From positions 1-64,000 of the forward strand of contig JBBSQX010000007.1 in NCBI GenBank assembly GCA_038243605.1: a stretch of 64,000 nucleotides of DNA, in the 5' to 3' direction. The notes under the pieces are model-generated. The model searched no databases and was not told the origin of the DNA. It saw nothing but the letters and a program-made list of their open reading frames with translations. The stretch comes from Terrimesophilobacter sp038243605 (GTDB lineage Bacteria; Actinomycetota; Actinomycetes; Actinomycetales; Microbacteriaceae). The translations under genes and the position numbers were made by a program. Positions 44,452 through 53,051 of this stretch are shown here, piece by piece; position 1 is the stretch's first letter; every line of letters begins with the position of its first letter.

Positions 44452-45591
44452 TCAGTTGGTGACGTCACGAGCCTCGAATTTGGCGGGCAGGTAGTCCTGA
44501 ATCGGCTCGAGCACTCTGCCAACGCGGGGCAGTGGCTTGTACACGACGCGTGCGTGGTACACAAACCTGATCAAGAAGCCGACCGCGATGAGCATTGCTT
44601 GGGTCACGAGACTGTGAAGCGGCGTGGTCTCGACTATGAGGTACAGGGCTGCTGTGCGGAGTACTGCCTCGACGGAGTTGAATCCGAACGAGAGTAAGAA
44701 TCGCTGCCAGAGGTTGTAGCCCTCGTTTCGCAGGTCATGAAAGATGAACCGTTCCTGAAGCAGAAAGTTGCCGATCATGGTGACAACTGCCGCCACAATG
44801 GCGGAGGTCAAGTACCACACGCCGAGTGCTTGCAGACCTGCCATGATGAGCAGGTTCGCGACGGCGCCAAGTGCCCCGATGAGGGCGAATCCCGAAAGGC
44901 GACCGAAGCGCAGGCCCGCCAACTGCAGAATGAACTGCATTCCTTGGTTCATGTTTGCCTTGGAGGCCCCCGCAGTTCTTTCGCCGAAAACGAAGGGCTC
45001 TTCGATCACTTTCAGTGCGGATGACCGCCCAAGAATCTCCAGAAGAATCTTGAAACCTTGCGGCCGCAGCGCGGAGAGGTTCACCGCGCTGCGGCGCACG
45101 GCGAAGAACCCTGTCATCGGGTCTGTGCAGTGCTGCAGTTTGCGGGGGAACATTGCCCGCGTCAGCATCTTCGCCCCGCTGGAGGCGAGTGTTCGGGTCC
45201 AGCCGTCAAGCCCAGCGGAGGACCCGCCACGAATGTGGCGGGAGGCGATGGCGACATCCGCTGATTGCGCCATGACAGAGGCCAGCAGCACGGGAATCAT
45301 CTCTGGCGGGTGCTGGAGGTCGCCATCCATGACCACAGCCCACTCACTGTTGCTGGCGGCGAGCCCGGCCACGACAGCGCCAGACAACCCACCGGTAGCG
45401 ACGTTTCGATGCAGCACACGAACCGGAAGCACCGAGGGAGTGTTCTCGATCACCTCAGGCGTATCGTCTGCGGAGTCATCCACAAAAATGATTTCCGCAT
45501 CCCTTCCCTTGAGCGCATCGTTGACACGGGCGATGAGCTCGTGGATGTTGCCAGCTTCATTGAACGTGGGGATGATGACGGAGGTTTGCAT
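44452..45591 (-). CDS. GT2 glycosyltransferase fused to a GtrA-like membrane domain
   Basis: 379 residues. N-terminal GT-A domain (VIIPTFNEAGNIHELI, the DDSADDT and VVMDGDLQHPP metal/nucleotide sites) similar to dolichol-phosphate mannosyl/polyprenyl-phosphate glycosyltransferases; C-terminal GtrA-like part of four helices (FALIGALGAVANLLIMAGLQ onward). Makes a lipid-linked sugar used outside the membrane; GtrA-like parts are thought to flip the carrier. An AGAGG ribosome site precedes the ATG at 45591 by 6 nt. A direct-repeat site lies 52-67 nt upstream. Confidence 0.9.
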   Translation of the reverse strand: MQTSVIIPTFNEAGNIHELIARVNDALKGRDAEIIFVDDSADDTPEVIENTPSVLPVRVLHRNVATGGLSGAVVAGLAASNSEWAVVMDGDLQHPPEMIPVLLASVMAQSADVAIASRHIRGGSSAGLDGWTRTLASSGAKMLTRAMFPRKLQHCTDPMTGFFAVRRSAVNLSALRPQGFKILLEILGRSSALKVIEEPFVFGERTAGASKANMNQGMQFILQLAGLRFGRLSGFALIGALGAVANLLIMAGLQALGVWYLTSAIVAAVVTMIGNFLLQERFIFHDLRNEGYNLWQRFLLSFGFNSVEAVLRTAALYLIVETTPLHSLVTQAMLIAVGFLIRFVYHARVVYKPLPRVGRVLEPIQDYLPAKFEARDVTN

Positions 45592-45642
45592 GTGAGGCCT
45601 CTTCTGGTGGGATTGGCGTACCAACAGTGAAATCCGCACGGT

Positions 45643-45658
45643 CTAAGAAATCGCTAAG
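45643..45658 (-). promoter_or_regulatory. 11-bp direct-repeat site A (upstream of GT2-GtrA)
   Basis: On the minus strand CTTAG-cgattt-CTTAG, two exact CTTAG half-sites spaced 11 bp. Part of a five-site set near this envelope cluster. Confidence 0.5.
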
Positions 45659-45660
45659 CA

Positions 45661-47115
45661 TCACGAAATGTGCCGAACTCCCGCATCAACCGGGCGAGAA
45701 AGAACGGTGATCGTGTCCCGGCTAAAAACGACACGGTAGCCGTCTCGTTCTGCCGCGAGCAGGTCGTGGTGTTCCTGATCTTTGTCGATCGTGAAGCGGC
45801 GTGAAGAGAACGGATCCACGATGATCCATGCGGGATTGTCGGTGGCGAGCGGCCGCAAACCGAAAAGCGTCACGTTGGCCCTATCGGTGAGTTGTGGAAT
45901 CAGATTGTCTGTCGCAGAAACTGTGGACCCGCTGGGAATCTCTCCAAGTGCGGCCGTGATGGCCGATTCTCGAGGGTTCGGCTCCCAAAGCCACGACTGG
46001 GTGAGCTCGGAGAGCGGATAGAAGGGAACCAGGAGCGCGGTCACGGTCAGTGCCGCGGCGACCCCCGCGCGCACGAGCAGCCGAGCATGAACGCGATGCG
46101 ACGCACGAATTTTGATCGCCCCATCGATCATGGCGGCCACCAGAATGGGCATGAGTACCGCGCTGTAGTGGTAGTCGGTGCCCCAATAATTAGGGTTCTG
46201 TGCGAGGAAACGCCACAGCAGTGTGGGCGCGGCAATAAGCGCGAGGGGTGATCGGAGTGCGAGAAAGCCAGTGATCGCGATAGTGAGCAGCACGGTAATA
46301 CCTTTGACACCAGCGTCGGTGAACAGCGTCTGCACGAGAGGCTGACCAGAAACTTTGGACCAATAGTCGTACGCATCCCCGGGGTTGAGCGACGGGAGAA
46401 TGACCAGGATCTCGAGGGCGCTCGCCGCAATCCCGACGAGGCCGACCGCAATCCCCAAACGTCGACGCCCCCGCAGAAAAATGACGAAGCCGACAACGGC
46501 GACAACAGAGAGGCCCAGATCTTCTTTGACCAGCACCAGCGGCAGTGCCCAGGCTGCCGCGTGAGCGAGTTTTCCGCGGCCAAGGGCAGTCACAGAAAAC
46601 GCAATGAGAGGAACAGCGAACGCAATTTCGTGAAAGTCGAACCCTGCTGCCGAGGCGATACCAAACGACAATCCGTAGATCACTCCGACGGTGATCGCCA
46701 TGGCGCGGCCGAGGCTCACTCGTGCCCATGACACGAGCGGCCACGATGCCACGGCAAAAAGTAGAGCTTGCGCGAGCAAAAGCGTAAGAGGTGTGGGCGC
46801 CATCGCATAGAACGGTGCCAGGAGCATCAGGATGGGGTGAAAGTGATCACCCAGAAGGTTGAAGTTCGGCCCCTTTAACAGTGAGATCGGCGCGCTGAAC
46901 GTTGAATAGTGACGGATAGCTTGCTCGAAAATGCCAAGATCCCAGCCACCGGTATTGAACGTCAGATGGCGGCGAATGGCTAAGGCTGAATAGGCTCCGG
47001 TTAAGGCGACGAGAAAGAAAATGGCAAGAGAGTTGGCCCGACACCAGCTACCGAATCGCCGCACCGACTGGGCGAACGAACGTGCACTCGTGACGAGACC
47101 CAAAGCGTGGTCCAT
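45661..47115 (-). CDS. DUF2079 integral membrane protein
   Basis: 484 residues, about ten to eleven membrane helices; the DUF2079 signature GGWDLGIFEQAIRHYS then NLLGDHFHPILMLLAPFYAM is clear. The fold resembles GT-C sugar transferases, with an extracytoplasmic C-terminal part (WLWEPNPRESAITAALGEIP). Probably transfers or handles lipid-linked sugars made by the neighbouring GT2-GtrA protein; that link is inference. Divergent from the response regulator gene. Confidence 0.88.
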   Translation of the reverse strand: MDHALGLVTSARSFAQSVRRFGSWCRANSLAIFFLVALTGAYSALAIRRHLTFNTGGWDLGIFEQAIRHYSTFSAPISLLKGPNFNLLGDHFHPILMLLAPFYAMAPTPLTLLLAQALLFAVASWPLVSWARVSLGRAMAITVGVIYGLSFGIASAAGFDFHEIAFAVPLIAFSVTALGRGKLAHAAAWALPLVLVKEDLGLSVVAVVGFVIFLRGRRRLGIAVGLVGIAASALEILVILPSLNPGDAYDYWSKVSGQPLVQTLFTDAGVKGITVLLTIAITGFLALRSPLALIAAPTLLWRFLAQNPNYWGTDYHYSAVLMPILVAAMIDGAIKIRASHRVHARLLVRAGVAAALTVTALLVPFYPLSELTQSWLWEPNPRESAITAALGEIPSGSTVSATDNLIPQLTDRANVTLFGLRPLATDNPAWIIVDPFSSRRFTIDKDQEHHDLLAAERDGYRVVFSRDTITVLSRPVDAGVRHIS

Positions 47116-47140
47116 AAGAACGATGGTGCTCAGCGAGCTA

Positions 47141-47156
47141 CCAGAAACCTCTAAGG
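47141..47156 (-). promoter_or_regulatory. Direct-repeat site B (upstream of DUF2079)
   Basis: On the minus strand CCTTAGAGGTTTCTGG; the 13 bases CAGAAACCTCTAA on the plus strand are identical to site D upstream of the esterase operon. Confidence 0.5.
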
Positions 47157-47171
47157 CGCCGCCGGGAAGGG

Positions 47172-47189
47172 TTCTTAGGAGTTTCTTTG
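47172..47189 (+). promoter_or_regulatory. Direct-repeat site C (upstream of the response regulator)
   Basis: TTCTTAG-gag-TTTCTTTG, half-site C positions 11 bp apart. A TACGTT box follows about 20 nt downstream, so the site covers the -35 region. Confidence 0.5.
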
Positions 47190-47241
47190 AGCCGGTGGGT
47201 CACGCTGGTACGTTGGTCTCCTCAAGTAAGGAACTCCTGTC

Positions 47242-47904
47242 ATGGACAACCGCCCGCGTCTGCTCCTCATCGAAGATGACCCGCAACTGGGGCCGGTCAT
47301 GGCGCAGGTTCTTGATGAGGTTTACTCTGTGACGCTCGTCGCCGATGGTCAGGAGGGTCTGCGCGTTGCCCTGTCGGAAGATTTCGAGGTTCTCATCGTG
47401 GATCGCCGACTACCGAACCTCGATGGCCTCGGCGTTATCCAGGCGCTGCGACAAAAACGTGTGACGACCCCCATGTTGATTTTGACGGCGCTCGGCACCA
47501 TTCAAGACAAGGTGCGGGGGCTGGATGCCGGCGCGAATGACTACCTTGTGAAGCCCTTCGAGTTTGACGAACTGTTTGCACGGCTGCGAGCACTTCGCCG
47601 AGTTTTCACGGGGGAGGGCCCCTTTCTGCGCATTGGGCTGTGGGAGTTCTACCCTGAGAGCCGTGCCGTTTACTCACCGTATGAGGGGCGCACCATTCTC
47701 ACCGAACGGGAAAACTCTTTGCTGAGGCTTTTCGCTGAGAACCCGCAGCGCACCTACTCGCGCGAGCAGATCCTGCGGCATGTTTTTGACGAAGGTGACC
47801 AGCCAGGCACCGTCGACACGTATGTGCATTATGTGCGGCGAAAGACAGATGCGGCACTTATCACCACGGTGCGGGGCCAAGGCTACCGATTGGGTGCACT
47901 ATGA
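47242..47904 (+). CDS. OmpR/PhoB-family response regulator
   Basis: 220 residues. Receiver domain with acidic pocket IEDDPQLG, phospho-acceptor Asp in VLIVDRRLPNLDG, and Lys in NDYLVKPFEF; C-terminal winged HTH (RTILTERENSLLRLFAENPQ ... DTYVHYVRRKTD). It forms an operon with the kinase (ATGA overlap). It is the best candidate to bind the five direct-repeat sites around it, since OmpR-type regulators read direct repeats about one helical turn apart. Confidence 0.93.
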   Translation: MDNRPRLLLIEDDPQLGPVMAQVLDEVYSVTLVADGQEGLRVALSEDFEVLIVDRRLPNLDGLGVIQALRQKRVTTPMLILTALGTIQDKVRGLDAGANDYLVKPFEFDELFARLRALRRVFTGEGPFLRIGLWEFYPESRAVYSPYEGRTILTERENSLLRLFAENPQRTYSREQILRHVFDEGDQPGTVDTYVHYVRRKTDAALITTVRGQGYRLGAL

Positions 47905-48899
47905 GACGCGCGAAGCGACCAGCTGGCCTTTCGGATGCCGACACCTTTGCCATCCGTCGCGCTTCAAGGGCGGTGGGAATCCAACTCACCATCGCCTCCA
48001 GCGTGCTCGTGGTTGCGGTGCTCGCGTTAGCGTTTGCTGTGGTATTTGAACGCCTGTCGCCCGGAAGGCTGTTCGCCTCCGGCCCGCCGAACGAGGCAAC
48101 CGTCAGGTTCGGCGGATTAGACATCATCGTGGGTGGGGTTCTAGTGGGGGCCGTCGCAATTCTGCTCGCAGGGAGCCTCAGCGTGCTCGCAACTCGCCGC
48201 GCCGTTCGCCCGCTCGGCGACGCCTTGCGGCTTCAACGAGCGTTCGTTTCTGATGCGAGCCACGAGTTACGCACTCCGCTCGCCGTGCTCGATGCTCGAT
48301 TGCAACTGCTGCAGCGAGGGTTACCATCCGGTGATGCCTCTGCATCCATCGTGAGCGACCTTCGCAACGACACGAAGACGCTCATTGAGATTGTGAATGA
48401 CCTACTTGCTTCCGCGGAGATTGGTGCCAAGCGCAACGACGCGCCGGTGGAGATGAACCCGATCGTCATGCTGGCCGTCAACTCGATGAAGGTTCTCGCG
48501 GCCGACAAGAATGTCGCGATAGTGTTTGCCGCACCGGCGCCACTGTCAACGATGATCCCTTCTGCGGGCCTTCAACGCTGCCTCATCGCGCTTCTGGATA
48601 ACGCCCTCGATTTTGCTCCGTCAGGCTCCACCATCACGGTGTCGTTGAATGCCAGAAAGCAGATGGCACGCCTCTGCGTTCGCGATGAGGGCCCGGGTAT
48701 CCGCGGGATTGAGCCTGACCGCATTTTTGACCGCTTCGCCCGCGCAGACCCCGAGACTGGAGGTGTCGCTCGTCCCGGATTTGGCATCGGGCTGTCTCTG
48801 GTTCGGGACACTGTTGAGCGGGTGGGTGGAAGGGCATCCGTCTTCTCATCGTCAAATACCGGCACAGTAATCGAACTCCTCGTTCCCTTGGCACACTGA
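47901..48899 (+). CDS. Sensor histidine kinase
   Basis: 332 residues. Two membrane helices (about 30-55 and 72-100) enclose a very short loop of about 20 residues, so it is an intramembrane-type or membrane-stress sensor rather than a ligand receptor. Phospho-accepting His in DASHELRTPL, N box LIALLDNALDFAPSG, G boxes DEGPGI and GFGIGLSL. Starts within the stop of the regulator gene. Confidence 0.93.
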   Translation: MRRAKRPAGLSDADTFAIRRASRAVGIQLTIASSVLVVAVLALAFAVVFERLSPGRLFASGPPNEATVRFGGLDIIVGGVLVGAVAILLAGSLSVLATRRAVRPLGDALRLQRAFVSDASHELRTPLAVLDARLQLLQRGLPSGDASASIVSDLRNDTKTLIEIVNDLLASAEIGAKRNDAPVEMNPIVMLAVNSMKVLAADKNVAIVFAAPAPLSTMIPSAGLQRCLIALLDNALDFAPSGSTITVSLNARKQMARLCVRDEGPGIRGIEPDRIFDRFARADPETGGVARPGFGIGLSLVRDTVERVGGRASVFSSSNTGTVIELLVPLAH

Positions 48900-48908
48900 C
48901 TCCACTGC

Positions 48909-48927
48909 TTTCTTTGAAGTTTCTTGG
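48909..48927 (+). promoter_or_regulatory. Direct-repeat site E (upstream of the GT39-like gene)
   Basis: TTTCTTTG-aag-TTTCTTGG, two near-identical half-sites exactly 11 bp apart. Confidence 0.5.
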
Positions 48928-48950
48928 GTGCGGTGCGGTGCGATTGCTGC

Positions 48951-50477
48951 ATGATGCTCACGCGGGAACACTTTAGTTCCGAGACGATCGCACCTCCGCT
49001 GCCGAAGCGAGTACGAGTGCTTGCGGTGCTGTTTGGTGTGCTCGGGGCCACCGTGTCGTTGCTTGGCTCCTGGATTCCGTCTCTCTGGGGTGATGAGGCG
49101 GCAAGCGTGCTGTCGGCGAGCCGCTCCATCCCGAGCCTTTTTGCGATGCTGGGGCAGGTCGACGCCGTGCACGGCACCTACTATCTGGGGTTGCACTTCT
49201 GGGTTGGGGTGTTCGGCAGCTCCGCGTTTTCGGTTCGCCTTCCCAGCGCGTTGGCCGTGGGTGTGTGCGTCGCAGGAGTCTTTCTCATTGCCGCGAAACT
49301 TGACTCCCTGAAGCTTGGAGTGGTGGCGGCGGTAATCTGCGCGATTCTGCCGCGCGTGACAACAATGGGAGACGAGGCCCGCTCCTACGCTTTCTCGGCC
49401 GCGATCGCCACGTGGCTCACACTGCTGCTTATCGACATGGTGCAACAACGCAAACCGCGCCCCAGACAGTGGGTGGCGTACGGGCTCCTGCTTGCTGTGG
49501 GCATCTACACCTTCGTTTACCTCGTCTTGATCGCTGCGGCACACCTCGTCATCCTTCTGAGCGATTCGCGCAGCCGCCCACTGGTGCGCAACTGGATTCG
49601 CACAATTTTCGTGGTGGGTATTGTGACACTGCCACTACTCGTGATGTCCGTGCTGGAGCGCTCCCAAATTGCCTTCCTCGGCCATCGATCTACCGCCGAT
49701 TTCTCTTCGCTGGCGGTGGCCTTGTGGTTTGGCACACCTCTGATCGCGATCCTGGGCTGGTCGGCCATTGCCGCGGCCATCGGATTCCTTTTTTACGACC
49801 TGCGGCAAGGAAGGTTCGTCTCGTACCCGGCTCGCAAGCCGACTCAAACTCTCACCTTTGTTGCCGCAGTGTGGCTCTTTGTGCCGTCAGGTCTGTTGTA
49901 TCTGAGCCACTTTCTGGTTCCGGACTTCACCGCACGATACTTGTCTATGTGCGCGCCTGCTGCTGCCCTGTTGATCGCGGTCGGCATTGTGCGGGTCGCG
50001 CAGTTCAAGACGATTCCCATCATTCTTGCGGGTGCTGTCATCCTGACGGCGGTGGTTCCTGAGTTTCTTGACCAGCGCGGCCCGTATGGCAAAGACAACA
50101 GCGACTGGTCGGTTGTCAGCGCAGAGATTGCTGCCAACGCACTCCCGGGCGACGCCATCGCGTTCGACGACGCGGTTCGCCCCTCGCGGCGACCGCGGCT
50201 GGCACTGCGCATGTACCCGGCAGGCTTCGCGGGCCTCAACGATGTCACCCTCAAGACCCCCTACTTCGCCGGCACGAGTTGGCATGACACCGACTATTCG
50301 ATTATGGAGGCGAACGCCGTGGGGCGCCTTGCTGGGGTCAACTCGATCTGGCTTGTCGATTACGCCACACCCTCACAGCCGAACGTCGCGGGTGCCGCTG
50401 ACCTTCGCGCACTCGGGTTCACGCAAACCTTCACGATCGAAAACCACCGCAGCATCGTGCGCCACTTCTCCCGCTAG
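48951..50477 (+). CDS. GT39/GT-C type membrane glycosyltransferase
   Basis: 508 residues with about ten membrane helices and an extracytoplasmic C-terminal domain. The first loop has WGDEAASVLSASRS, matching the catalytic Asp-Glu loop of protein O-mannosyl/arabinosyl-type GT-C enzymes; the second loop has AVHGTYYLGLHFWVGVFG. Likely moves a sugar from a polyprenyl-phosphate donor to a cell-wall or protein acceptor. Start uncertain: tandem ATGs at 48951/48954 have no good ribosome site; a TTG at 48924 is possible but lies in the direct-repeat site. Confidence 0.82.
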   Translation: MMLTREHFSSETIAPPLPKRVRVLAVLFGVLGATVSLLGSWIPSLWGDEAASVLSASRSIPSLFAMLGQVDAVHGTYYLGLHFWVGVFGSSAFSVRLPSALAVGVCVAGVFLIAAKLDSLKLGVVAAVICAILPRVTTMGDEARSYAFSAAIATWLTLLLIDMVQQRKPRPRQWVAYGLLLAVGIYTFVYLVLIAAAHLVILLSDSRSRPLVRNWIRTIFVVGIVTLPLLVMSVLERSQIAFLGHRSTADFSSLAVALWFGTPLIAILGWSAIAAAIGFLFYDLRQGRFVSYPARKPTQTLTFVAAVWLFVPSGLLYLSHFLVPDFTARYLSMCAPAAALLIAVGIVRVAQFKTIPIILAGAVILTAVVPEFLDQRGPYGKDNSDWSVVSAEIAANALPGDAIAFDDAVRPSRRPRLALRMYPAGFAGLNDVTLKTPYFAGTSWHDTDYSIMEANAVGRLAGVNSIWLVDYATPSQPNVAGAADLRALGFTQTFTIENHRSIVRHFSR

Positions 50478-50522
50478 GTAACGCGCCGGTGAGAGGTCAT
50501 CCGATTGGGTTGCTGTTGCTGG

Positions 50523-53051
50523 CTACGCGCGCTTCGACGCGAACTTCGCGGCCTGCCTGAGGGAGAGCGTTGGCATGTACGCGCGGGTGAGGGCAATGCC
50601 AATGGCGGGCAACGCTGTCGGATCGGGGTAGGCCATCATGAGCGGATAGAACTCGGGCTGGAACTTGCGCTTGAAGTTCAGAAGCGAACGAAACCCGTAA
50701 ACAGGTTCAAGCGAAACGCTCAAGTAGGAGAGCACGCGGTCGATCCCGGATGCCTCGCTCGGGCTCGCCGCCGTGTGGGCTAGTGGGGCGCCAGACAGGC
50801 TCAGAAACTCAATGCCGGCGTCGCGCATCCGCACTGCCGCCTCGGCGATGAGAAACTCGGTCACACCGGGGATGCTGCCGGGGAGGCGGCGCATAAAGTC
50901 AAGAGTCCATCCGATGATGACGTCATCCCGCCACGTGGGGAGCCAACTTGTGACCGCCAGAACCTTGCCGCGGGGGTCAATGGCGAGCAAAAGGGCTACG
51001 TCAGGGTCGTGCAGTTCGTCGAGGCTACCCAGAGTGAACCCCATTTCTGGCAAATCTTTCTCTGAAACCCATTGCTCCGAGATCTCCGCGATCTGAGCCG
51101 AAATGCCCACGGGGAGGGCAGCGTAGTGAGCCCACGTCGCTGTAATGCCCGCCCGCTCTGCACGGTTGATAGAGGAACGCACGTCTTGCCACTTCTTGCC
51201 CGTGGTCTGCCACGTTGCTGGTCGAAGCACCGTGTCTTCTGCCACGACCATGCTGTACCAGCCCATCGAGCGAAACTTTCCCTCGAAGCGAGCATCAACG
51301 CTGTAGAAGACCGGAACCCAGTCGTTGTCGTCACAGAAGCGAGCGAACTGCTCGATGGCGGTGTCCTTAAAACCGGTGGGGCCGAACGGCCCGCCGAGTG
51401 TGAGCGCGATTCGCCCGACAACTCGGTAGGCGATACAGAGGCTGCCCTCGTCGGTGAACCAGTACGAGTTTCCCGGCCAAGTAGCCATGAATGACAACGC
51501 GTCGCCGCCGCCAGATTTGAGCAGAGACCGCACTCGACCGATGGCGCCCGAGTGGTCAACGCTGGGAGAATCACGAAGTGGCCGCAGTGCCGTAACGATT
51601 GCGATGGCCCAAAAGAGTGGCCCGACCCCGTAATACAGGAGCCTGCCGATCAGGGTGGATGGCAGAAAAGTGTAGGTTTCCCTTTCGAGGAACGACACCG
51701 GAATGAATCGTTCCACAACGTCGTTAAGCAGGTCGCCAACGCCCACAGCTTCCGTGAAGGCGGTGTCCTTCGCCAGAAGCCCACCGACGACATAAAGTAC
51801 TGAAAGCCCAACCGCCGCTGCGGCGACGATGATCAGGTAACGACGGATGACCGCCCACGACGCGAGCATGGTGAAGCGCTTTCGCACCACGATGAGGGTG
51901 ATGGCGACGGTGAGGGGGAGAAGGGCTGCCATCACCAGGCCAAATGTCGTTTCCAGGGACGCAGCCGCCGGCCGCTGCACAACGTAGGGAAGCCCGATGA
52001 TCGGAAGAAGACCGAAGTAGAAGGCGGCGAGAACTCCCAACATTCCGTTCACGATGACGGCAAGCCACAGTGCGAACCGGCGCCCGTGCAGCAGCCCGTA
52101 GGCGGCCAGAAGGAGCAGAATCAGCGGAAGAATCGAGACGAGCACGGCCCCTGGGCTGCTGATCCTCTGAAGGGTCAGATCACGAAGGCAGTGGGCTGTG
52201 ATCGCAAAGGCGTCGCACCGACCCTGCCCCTTTCCGTCATCCGGAGTCTGATCACCGATTAAGAGCGCAATGGGTGCCAGTAGCCCTAATCGTGAGGAGG
52301 AGAGCAGTGCGATCACCGGCCCAACCGCAGTGATCGCAACAACAGCTGCGGTGAGCACCCGAATCTCATGGGCGGAGCTGCGAACCCACCTGATCAGGTA
52401 TTTCTCGTGCCGCATGAGTATGCCGAGCGAGAGCCCGGCCATTCCGGCCAGCAAGCGGTAGAGGTCATTGGGCTGACCCGAGTAGAGCACAAACACTAAA
52501 AGAATAAGCATCGTGACGATGCGGATGCGTCGCCGCCACAGAACACTCGCGCTGCCACTCGCCGCCATCAGCGCGCCGACTATTCCGATTGTGGGGTCGA
52601 GAACGACTGCTTCCGTCACGTGGCGGGACCAAAATTCGTGGATGCCTGTGCCCAAGAACTGCAGACCAATTCCGGCGAGCGGGCCAACGATTGCGGTCAC
52701 GACGAACGCGACGACGGTTCTCCAGGTGCCTATTATTTGCTCCCCCACCCCCAGCAAGAGAATCGCTAGAAGCAGCGAGGTAACGAGGTCGAGAGCTGAG
52801 CTGGTGAAGAAGGCAGACGTGAGGAGGCTCCACCAGTGACCGTGGTCGAGAACGGGTTCGTATCCGGTTCCCATGATCCACATGAGGTTCGCGTGCGTTC
52901 CGAAAAGGGGGTGTTTGGCTAATGCGAGCACGAGGATGAGTGAGGCGACTGCAGCGCTGGCTGGTCGGCCTCGTATCCACGCCCCTACGGCGTGAGCGGA
53001 GGCGGCAAGTCGCCCGCCCAGGGTCGTGTCACCTGAGCGGTCTGCGCTCAT
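50523..53051 (-). CDS. MprF-like phosphatidylglycerol aminoacyltransferase (DUF2156) with a rhomboid-like N-terminal part
   Basis: 842 residues. The C-terminal 290 residues are the DUF2156 aminoacyl-PG synthase domain (GGGDALSFMATWPGNSYWF, RIALTLGGPFGP, WQDVRSSINRAERAGITATW, FLSLSGAPLAH). The N-terminal 550 residues form about 12 helices; the first six (HWWSLLTSAFFTSSALDL ... LLGVGEQIIGTWRTV) resemble a rhomboid, but its GxSG serine is replaced (GIVGALMAASG), so it would be inactive. Makes the membrane more cationic and resistant to cationic peptides if it adds lysine. The ATG at 53051 overlaps the esterase stop (ATGA), so the two are coupled. Confidence 0.88.
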   Translation of the reverse strand: MSADRSGDTTLGGRLAASAHAVGAWIRGRPASAAVASLILVLALAKHPLFGTHANLMWIMGTGYEPVLDHGHWWSLLTSAFFTSSALDLVTSLLLAILLLGVGEQIIGTWRTVVAFVVTAIVGPLAGIGLQFLGTGIHEFWSRHVTEAVVLDPTIGIVGALMAASGSASVLWRRRIRIVTMLILLVFVLYSGQPNDLYRLLAGMAGLSLGILMRHEKYLIRWVRSSAHEIRVLTAAVVAITAVGPVIALLSSSRLGLLAPIALLIGDQTPDDGKGQGRCDAFAITAHCLRDLTLQRISSPGAVLVSILPLILLLLAAYGLLHGRRFALWLAVIVNGMLGVLAAFYFGLLPIIGLPYVVQRPAAASLETTFGLVMAALLPLTVAITLIVVRKRFTMLASWAVIRRYLIIVAAAAVGLSVLYVVGGLLAKDTAFTEAVGVGDLLNDVVERFIPVSFLERETYTFLPSTLIGRLLYYGVGPLFWAIAIVTALRPLRDSPSVDHSGAIGRVRSLLKSGGGDALSFMATWPGNSYWFTDEGSLCIAYRVVGRIALTLGGPFGPTGFKDTAIEQFARFCDDNDWVPVFYSVDARFEGKFRSMGWYSMVVAEDTVLRPATWQTTGKKWQDVRSSINRAERAGITATWAHYAALPVGISAQIAEISEQWVSEKDLPEMGFTLGSLDELHDPDVALLLAIDPRGKVLAVTSWLPTWRDDVIIGWTLDFMRRLPGSIPGVTEFLIAEAAVRMRDAGIEFLSLSGAPLAHTAASPSEASGIDRVLSYLSVSLEPVYGFRSLLNFKRKFQPEFYPLMMAYPDPTALPAIGIALTRAYMPTLSLRQAAKFASKRA

